The notes under the pieces are model-generated. The model searched no databases. It had not been told where the DNA came from and saw only the letters and a program-made list of their open reading frames with translations. Made by a program: the position numbers and the translations under genes. Of a DNA stretch of 18,001 nt, positions 15,144-18,001 are shown piece after piece. Source of the DNA: UBA11512 sp964623895 (GTDB lineage: Bacteria > Bacillota > Clostridia > Oscillospirales > CAG-272); the NCBI GenBank assembly GCA_964623895.1, contig CAZUWA010000030.1, positions 1 to 18,001 on the forward strand, given 5' to 3'. How positions within the stretch are numbered: position 1 is the first letter of the stretch; the number at the start of each line of letters is the position of its first letter.

Positions 15144-15171
15144 TTGATTTTTTTTGATTTTCTGCTATACT
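15144..15171 (+). promoter_or_regulatory. Probable promoter of the DUF6472-like gene
   Basis: TTGATT (15144-15149) and TATACT (15166-15171) are separated by 16 nt in an AT-rich divergent intergenic region of 89 nt. The start point would be near 15178, giving a leader of only about 15 nt. The same region must also serve the deacetylase on the other strand; no clear minus-strand promoter could be fixed. Confidence 0.5.
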
Positions 15172-15193
15172 GATTGAGAAAGGCGGTGGTGAT

Positions 15194-15403
15194 ATGGAAA
15201 GACAGAAAAGGGAAAAGAAATCGATTATATCGGAGAGTCGATGCGAAAGCTGTGAGTTTTTTGATGCGGATGATTTTGAAGGGGAACAGTGTATGCTCAG
15301 TCTTGACGAAGATGAATTTGCCGATTTTCTTTGCAGAAACACCGGCGCGTGTCCGTATTATCGGTTCTATGATGAATACAAAAGTGTACAGAAACAGAAT
15401 TAA
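15194..15403 (+). CDS. Small cysteine-rich protein, DUF6472-like
   Basis: The 69-residue protein is charged and has five cysteines: C17-x2-C20 in CESCEFF, C33, C47 and C53 in GACPYYR, followed by DEYK near the end. The layout (CxxC, acidic middle LDEDEFADFL, N-T-x-x-C-P-Y-x-R, D-E-Y) resembles the small clostridial proteins grouped as DUF6472, of unknown function. The cysteines suggest a metal-binding knuckle. No signal peptide or membrane segment. An AAGG/GGTGG stretch precedes the ATG. Its TAA overlaps the stop codon of the convergent exonuclease gene. Confidence 0.85.
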   Translation: MERQKREKKSIISESRCESCEFFDADDFEGEQCMLSLDEDEFADFLCRNTGACPYYRFYDEYKSVQKQN

Positions 15404-16563
15404 TCGCTCGAATCAGTTCTTTTTTTTGGTGGAATTCTGCGAGGCCGTTCGGCGAGCGACTCTTTTTCTTTTCGTTCTTGCGATGCGTAATGTTCTTCCA
15501 AAAGATAGCGGATCTCCGGCATGATCAAATGCCGGAATTCCTCCTCCGTGAGCCCACATTCCAGATAAAATACCGCGGGGGACAGGATTTTCGGACGGGT
15601 GTTTGAACGCTTTTTTTGGATGCGTATCATTTCGGCACAAGTCTTGAGGCTTCCGTCATCGTTATAAATAGGATAATTGATAAAAAAGTGGCATTCCTCC
15701 GGAATGAGGGTGTAGCGTCCGCCACAGTCGGCAATCAATTGGATGAGCCTAATGGTATCTCTGAAATGTCTCTCGGCATATTTTTCGGGGATGCAGACGC
15801 GTTTTCCTTTCAGCCATTGCGGACGTTCTGCACCGCTCGGACGCACGTGGCGGATGAAGCGGTGATAGAGCGTGCGATTTTCGCTTTTCGGAGGGATACG
15901 ATCGGACTTGTCCCCTAAGATATGAACGCAAAGATGCGATCCCTCAAGGGTGCGGATGAAGATCCGATTGTCCTCTAAATCTCCTCTGGAGACGGGATAG
16001 CGTTCAATCAAGGCCTTCGGAGAGAGGTTCAACTTTTTCGAAAGCCCCTTCAATACCAGCATCGAAAGAAATGCGTCCTCGTCACTTTTGTGAATGTCTT
16101 GAGTGATCTCTTCATCGGTAAACAGTGCTGCCGCTTTTGAGAGCGAAACCTGATTTTGTCCCGCTTCCGGAACGGCAAAATGCAGGATTTTTTGCAGATC
16201 GTAATAGGTGAAATCGACAGAGGGCAGGGAATAGCGCAGGAATTCGCATTTTAAATATCCTGCGTCATTGTCGGCGGCATAGCCGAAGATCATGCTGTCA
16301 GGTCTTCTAAAGAGTGCTTTTATGCGGTCATACAGCTTTGGAAAAGAAGGCGCTTGCTTAAATTCTTCCTTTTCATATGCGAGTTTGATAAAGGGGCGGT
16401 TTCGATGCCCTGTCAGCATAAAGGGCGCTTTGGGATTGATGATCCAGTCTTCCTTTTCAAGCACTGTGAAATGCTCATCGGTTACCACATAGCCGAAGGA
16501 ACAGATCTTTGCTTGTCCGCCCTGACAGTTGGCACATTCGATATCGAAAAATATATAATTCAT
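15400..16563 (-). CDS. DEDDh 3'-5' exonuclease-domain protein with BRCT-like C-terminal domain
   Basis: The N-terminal domain (about 1-175) has the DnaQ-like motifs: ExoI FFDIEC (D7, E9), ExoII around GYAADNDAGYL (D98 or D100) and ExoIII HKSDEDA (H158, D161), so a functional DEDDh nuclease is plausible. After a linker, residues about 248-345 resemble a BRCT domain: LKGKRVCIPEKYAERHF, then IADCGGRYTLIPEECHFFI with the typical GG. The tail is very basic. The substrate (DNA or RNA) is unknown; a repair role fits the domain pair. Ribosome binding site is weak (GAAAGAAA). The stop overlaps that of the convergent small gene. Confidence 0.82.
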   Translation of the reverse strand: MNYIFFDIECANCQGGQAKICSFGYVVTDEHFTVLEKEDWIINPKAPFMLTGHRNRPFIKLAYEKEEFKQAPSFPKLYDRIKALFRRPDSMIFGYAADNDAGYLKCEFLRYSLPSVDFTYYDLQKILHFAVPEAGQNQVSLSKAAALFTDEEITQDIHKSDEDAFLSMLVLKGLSKKLNLSPKALIERYPVSRGDLEDNRIFIRTLEGSHLCVHILGDKSDRIPPKSENRTLYHRFIRHVRPSGAERPQWLKGKRVCIPEKYAERHFRDTIRLIQLIADCGGRYTLIPEECHFFINYPIYNDDGSLKTCAEMIRIQKKRSNTRPKILSPAVFYLECGLTEEEFRHLIMPEIRYLLEEHYASQERKEKESLAERPRRIPPKKRTDSSD

Positions 16564-16604
16564 ATATACATATATACAATTTCTTTCTTAGTATTTCACC
16601 TTAC

Positions 16605-16633
16605 AGTGTACTTTATTTTGCAGAAAAAGTCAA
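16605..16633 (-). promoter_or_regulatory. Probable sigma-A promoter of the exonuclease gene
   Basis: Minus-strand TTGACT (16633-16628) and TACACT (16610-16605) are spaced by 17 nt. The start of transcription would be near 16598, giving a leader of about 35 nt. Confidence 0.7.
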
Positions 16634-16718
16634 GGGGAAAAGATGTTTTTTATCAATGCCAGTTGTAAAAAAAGTTTGACACGGCAAGAAAGCGCGGAAT
16701 GAATACAATGAATATAAT

Positions 16719-16756
16719 AAAAGCCTGTCGGAGACGATGGTCTGTGACAGGCTTTT
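16719..16756. terminator. Intrinsic terminator of the mnmM gene
   Basis: An 11-bp perfect inverted repeat AAAAGCCTGTC/GACAGGCTTTT (16719-16729 with 16746-16756) encloses a smaller AGAC-GATG-GTCT hairpin. On the minus strand it ends in TTTTATTAT and lies 13 nt after the mnmM stop. It is symmetric, so it could also work on the plus strand. Confidence 0.85.
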
Positions 16757-16769
16757 GCGGAGATGATAT

Positions 16770-17333
16770 TTATCTTCTCTCCGAGCGCTCCACTAAAAAG
16801 AAGAATGGAGAAGAGGGGGAGTTGATGATGTGAAATTCGGAAACGGTATACTGATAGCGGTTGTATGTTGAGAGCAGTTGGCGGAGCATCTCGCCTTCCA
16901 AGTGACCTTCTTCGTGTCCGGGATAGACGGCAATGAGCAGTCCGCCACCGAGACAAAGCAGGTCAATGGCGTCAATGACTGCCTTTCGTGTTGTGGTCCT
17001 GAGCGTGGTTCGTTGTTTATTGCCACTGCCGGGCAGATAACCGAGATTAAACATTCCGACGCAGATCGGCTTTTTGATATAGTTCTTTAGATTGCTGTGA
17101 CTGTCTAAAACGAGGGTACAGTTTTTGGGCGCATCTTCTCTTTCAAGACGTGCGAGGGTGTTGTCCAATGCCTTTTTTTGAATGTCAAATGCATACACCT
17201 GTCCTTCTTCTCCCATCATACGGGAAAGCCACAGAGTATCGTTGCCGTTGCCCATGGTGAAATCAGCGGCAACGCCTCCCTTCATGAAATGAGGAGATAA
17301 AAAATATTTATGTAATTCCAACAGATCAACCAT
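16770..17333 (-). CDS. mnmM: tRNA methyltransferase of the MnmM (YtqB) family
   Basis: A class I SAM-dependent methyltransferase of 187 residues. Motif I is DFTMGNGNDT (24-33), motif II-like VYAFDIQKKAL (46-56), then FNLGYLPG (95-102) with the N-L-G-Y-L-P-G signature of the YtqB/MnmM family, and AVYPGHEEGHLEGE. Family members convert nm5 to mnm5 at U34 of tRNAs in Gram-positive bacteria that lack MnmC; assigning this activity is by family. The frame opens at a TTG (17369), but the ATG at 17333, with AAAGGA 11 nt upstream, matches the family length. It lies downstream of acpP after a terminator, so it may depend on readthrough or an unseen promoter. Confidence 0.9.
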   Translation of the reverse strand: MVDLLELHKYFLSPHFMKGGVAADFTMGNGNDTLWLSRMMGEEGQVYAFDIQKKALDNTLARLEREDAPKNCTLVLDSHSNLKNYIKKPICVGMFNLGYLPGSGNKQRTTLRTTTRKAVIDAIDLLCLGGGLLIAVYPGHEEGHLEGEMLRQLLSTYNRYQYTVSEFHIINSPSSPFFFLVERSERR

Positions 17334-17352
17334 ATTACATACTGTCCTTTCG

Positions 17353-17393
17353 AAAAAAAGATGTCGCAAGGCACGGGTGTGCGGTGCGGCATC
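17353..17393 (-). terminator. Intrinsic terminator between acpP and mnmM
   Basis: On the minus strand, GATGCCGCA (17393-17385) pairs with TGCGACATC (17368-17360) over 8 of 9 positions, with an inner GCAC/GTGC pairing in the loop, followed by seven T (complement of 17353-17359). It lies just after the acpP stop; the T-run overlaps the frame upstream of the mnmM ATG. Confidence 0.75.
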
Positions 17394-17399
17394 CTCTTG

Positions 17400-17627
17400 T
17401 CATTTCTTCGATGCTTCGATATAATCGAGGATCGCTTTGGGCGTCCTGAAATTGACGATCTCTTCGTCCGGAATGGAAAGACCAAAGGCTTGTTCAATTT
17501 CCATCAACACTTCTACGATATCCAACGAATCGGCACCGAGATCTTCCACAATATCTGTACCCTCTGAAATTTTGGAAGGATCGATCTGCAATTGCTTTGC
17601 AAGGATCTCAATAATTTGTTCGTACAT
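17400..17627 (-). CDS. acpP: Acyl carrier protein
   Basis: The 75-residue acidic protein contains the phosphopantetheine attachment motif GADSLDIVE with Ser34, and the usual four-helix pattern (DIVEDLGADSL, LMEIEQAFGLSIPDEE). It shuttles acyl chains in fatty acid synthesis in the cytoplasm. I chose the ATG at 17627, with GGAGG 6 nt upstream, over an upstream TTG. It stands alone here, away from fabD, fabG, fabF or plsX, with its own promoter and terminator. Confidence 0.96.
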   Translation of the reverse strand: MYEQIIEILAKQLQIDPSKISEGTDIVEDLGADSLDIVEVLMEIEQAFGLSIPDEEIVNFRTPKAILDYIEASKK

Positions 17628-17667
17628 ACAATACCTCCGGAACACATTCTTGAATACATCTATTTAC

Positions 17668-17696
17668 AGTATATCACATTTTTCGAAAAAATGCAA
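17668..17696 (-). promoter_or_regulatory. Sigma-A promoter of acpP
   Basis: Minus-strand TTGCAT (17696-17691) and TATACT (17673-17668) are separated by 17 nt. The spacer contains the palindrome TTTTTCGAAAAA (17679-17690), which could be a protein-binding site but may just be AT-rich spacer. Confidence 0.75.
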
Positions 17697-17760
17697 GTCT
17701 TTTCCAAAAAAAGCTGTAGTGTTACTTGTAGGATTGCATTAATTTTTTAGCCAAAACCTA

Positions 17761-17789
17761 TTGACATATCGAATAAAATATGATACAAT
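17761..17789 (+). promoter_or_regulatory. Strong sigma-A promoter reading out of the window
   Basis: Consensus TTGACA (17761-17766) and TACAAT (17784-17789) are separated by 17 nt, with an A/T-rich spacer. The start point would be near 17796. It is divergent from acpP and must drive the repeat-bearing leader and whatever gene lies beyond 18001. Confidence 0.85.
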
Positions 17790-17811
17790 AATACGTGTAA
17801 AACAGAGTTCA

Positions 17812-17967
17812 ATGAGTAAAGCGTGTAACATAGCTTCCGCTGCTTCCGCTGCTTCCGCTGCTTTCGCTGCTTTCGCTGCTTTCGCTGCTTTCGCTATGTC
17901 GCCCTTTTTGCTGTGTCGATCCGTTGCCCATATAAAGGAGCGGATATTTTTTGTCGAATTAAAGTAG
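17812..17967 (+). CDS. Possible 51-residue Ala-rich peptide, doubtful
   Basis: An open frame from ATG 17812 encodes MSKACNI, then seven A-S-A or A-F-A units, then SPFLLCRSVAHIKERIFFVELK. It starts about 16 nt after the predicted transcription start but has no clear ribosome binding site (only CAGAG). The repeat keeps this frame because its unit is 9 bp. No family is recognised. It may equally be non-coding leader sequence. Confidence 0.2.
   Translation: MSKACNIASAASAASAAFAAFAAFAAFAMSPFLLCRSVAHIKERIFFVELK
17833..17895. repeat. Seven tandem 9-bp repeats forming GC-GNRA-GC units on the bottom strand
   Basis: Units 1-3 are GCTTCCGCT and units 4-7 are GCTTTCGCT, with no other changes. Read on the minus strand they are AGC-GGAA-GC and AGC-GAAA-GC, so every unit contains a GC-loop-GC mini-hairpin with a GNRA loop. 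The array is bounded by ACATAGC (17828-17834) and its complement GCTATGT (17893-17899), which could close it into one larger cruciform. Confidence 0.9.
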
Positions 17968-18001
17968 CGTTCACATACGTGTTGGCGCGAGATTCAATTC
18001 G
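17934..18001 (+). other. Possible ribosome binding site and gene start cut by the window end
   Basis: AAAGGAG (17934-17940) is a good Shine-Dalgarno sequence. Downstream, no ATG is available; an ATT at 17946 (5 nt after the site) opens a frame that stays open to the window end, and a TTG at 17951 runs into a stop after three codons. I do not recognise the short translation and cannot say whether a gene starts here. Confidence 0.2.

Noticed and set aside
16676..16756. A small plus-strand RNA from TTGACA at 16676 to the hairpin at 16719-16756
   Set aside because: No acceptable -10 box at 16-18 nt (only ATGAAT or TGAATA). The hairpin is fully explained as the mnmM terminator.
17970..18001. A tRNA T-arm-like GATTCAATTCG near the window end
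   Set aside because: The bases on both sides do not form the 5-bp T stem and no acceptor or anticodon arm is visible upstream.
1..18001. Insertion sequences, CRISPR arrays, phage genes or tRNA/rRNA genes
   Set aside because: None seen: no transposase or integrase frames, no regularly spaced direct repeats with unique spacers, and no complete tRNA cloverleaf. The only tandem array has no spacers.

Overview
The window carries the 3' half of a ribosomal-protein (S10/spc/alpha) supercluster followed by a block of mostly minus-strand metabolic genes. The gene order, strong AGGAGG-type ribosome binding sites, zinc-binding S14, S4, L36 and adenylate kinase, a DUF6472-like small protein and an MnmM/YtqB-type methyltransferase all point to a low-to-moderate GC Bacillota, most likely class Clostridia. 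I cannot assign a genus.

Region 1 (1-9380, plus strand) is one long operon: rpsN (partial), rpsH, rplF, rplR, rpsE, rpmD, rplO, secY, adk, map, infA, rpmJ, rpsM, rpsK, rpsD, rpoA, rplQ, closed by a bidirectional terminator. It supplies ribosomal subunit proteins, the membrane protein-export channel, nucleotide and N-terminal-methionine housekeeping enzymes, IF-1 and the RNA polymerase alpha subunit. Most gaps are 0-40 nt. The exceptions hold structure: a 256-nt inverted-repeat-rich gap between rpsN and rpsH, a 15-bp GAAA-capped hairpin between secY and adk, and a 114-nt gap before infA. The best start for infA is a rare CTG.

Region 2 (9420-12363, minus strand) is a P-type Ca2+/Mn2+-transporting ATPase with a complete leader: a near-consensus sigma-A promoter, an aptamer that I recognise by eye as the yybP-ykoY manganese riboswitch, and an intrinsic terminator. 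A duplicated heptamer could let antiterminator and terminator alternate. The leader suggests the pump exports Mn2+.

Region 3 (12372-15104, minus strand) holds a NodB-type polysaccharide deacetylase lipoprotein followed 40 nt later by a single-chain iron-sulfur L-serine dehydratase with its own terminator.

Region 4 (15144-17696) holds a small plus-strand cysteine-rich DUF6472-like gene whose stop codon overlaps that of a convergent minus-strand DEDDh exonuclease with a BRCT-like C-terminal domain. Further on are mnmM and acpP on the minus strand, with a terminator between them.

Region 5 (17761-18001) starts with a near-perfect plus-strand promoter. Downstream lies an array of seven 9-bp repeats; on the bottom strand each reads GC-GNRA-GC, the mini-hairpin sequence type. 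The gene this promoter serves probably lies beyond the window.

The best candidates for something undescribed are the structured rpsN-rpsH spacer, the mini-hairpin repeat array and the CTG-initiated infA. The riboswitch is a known class.
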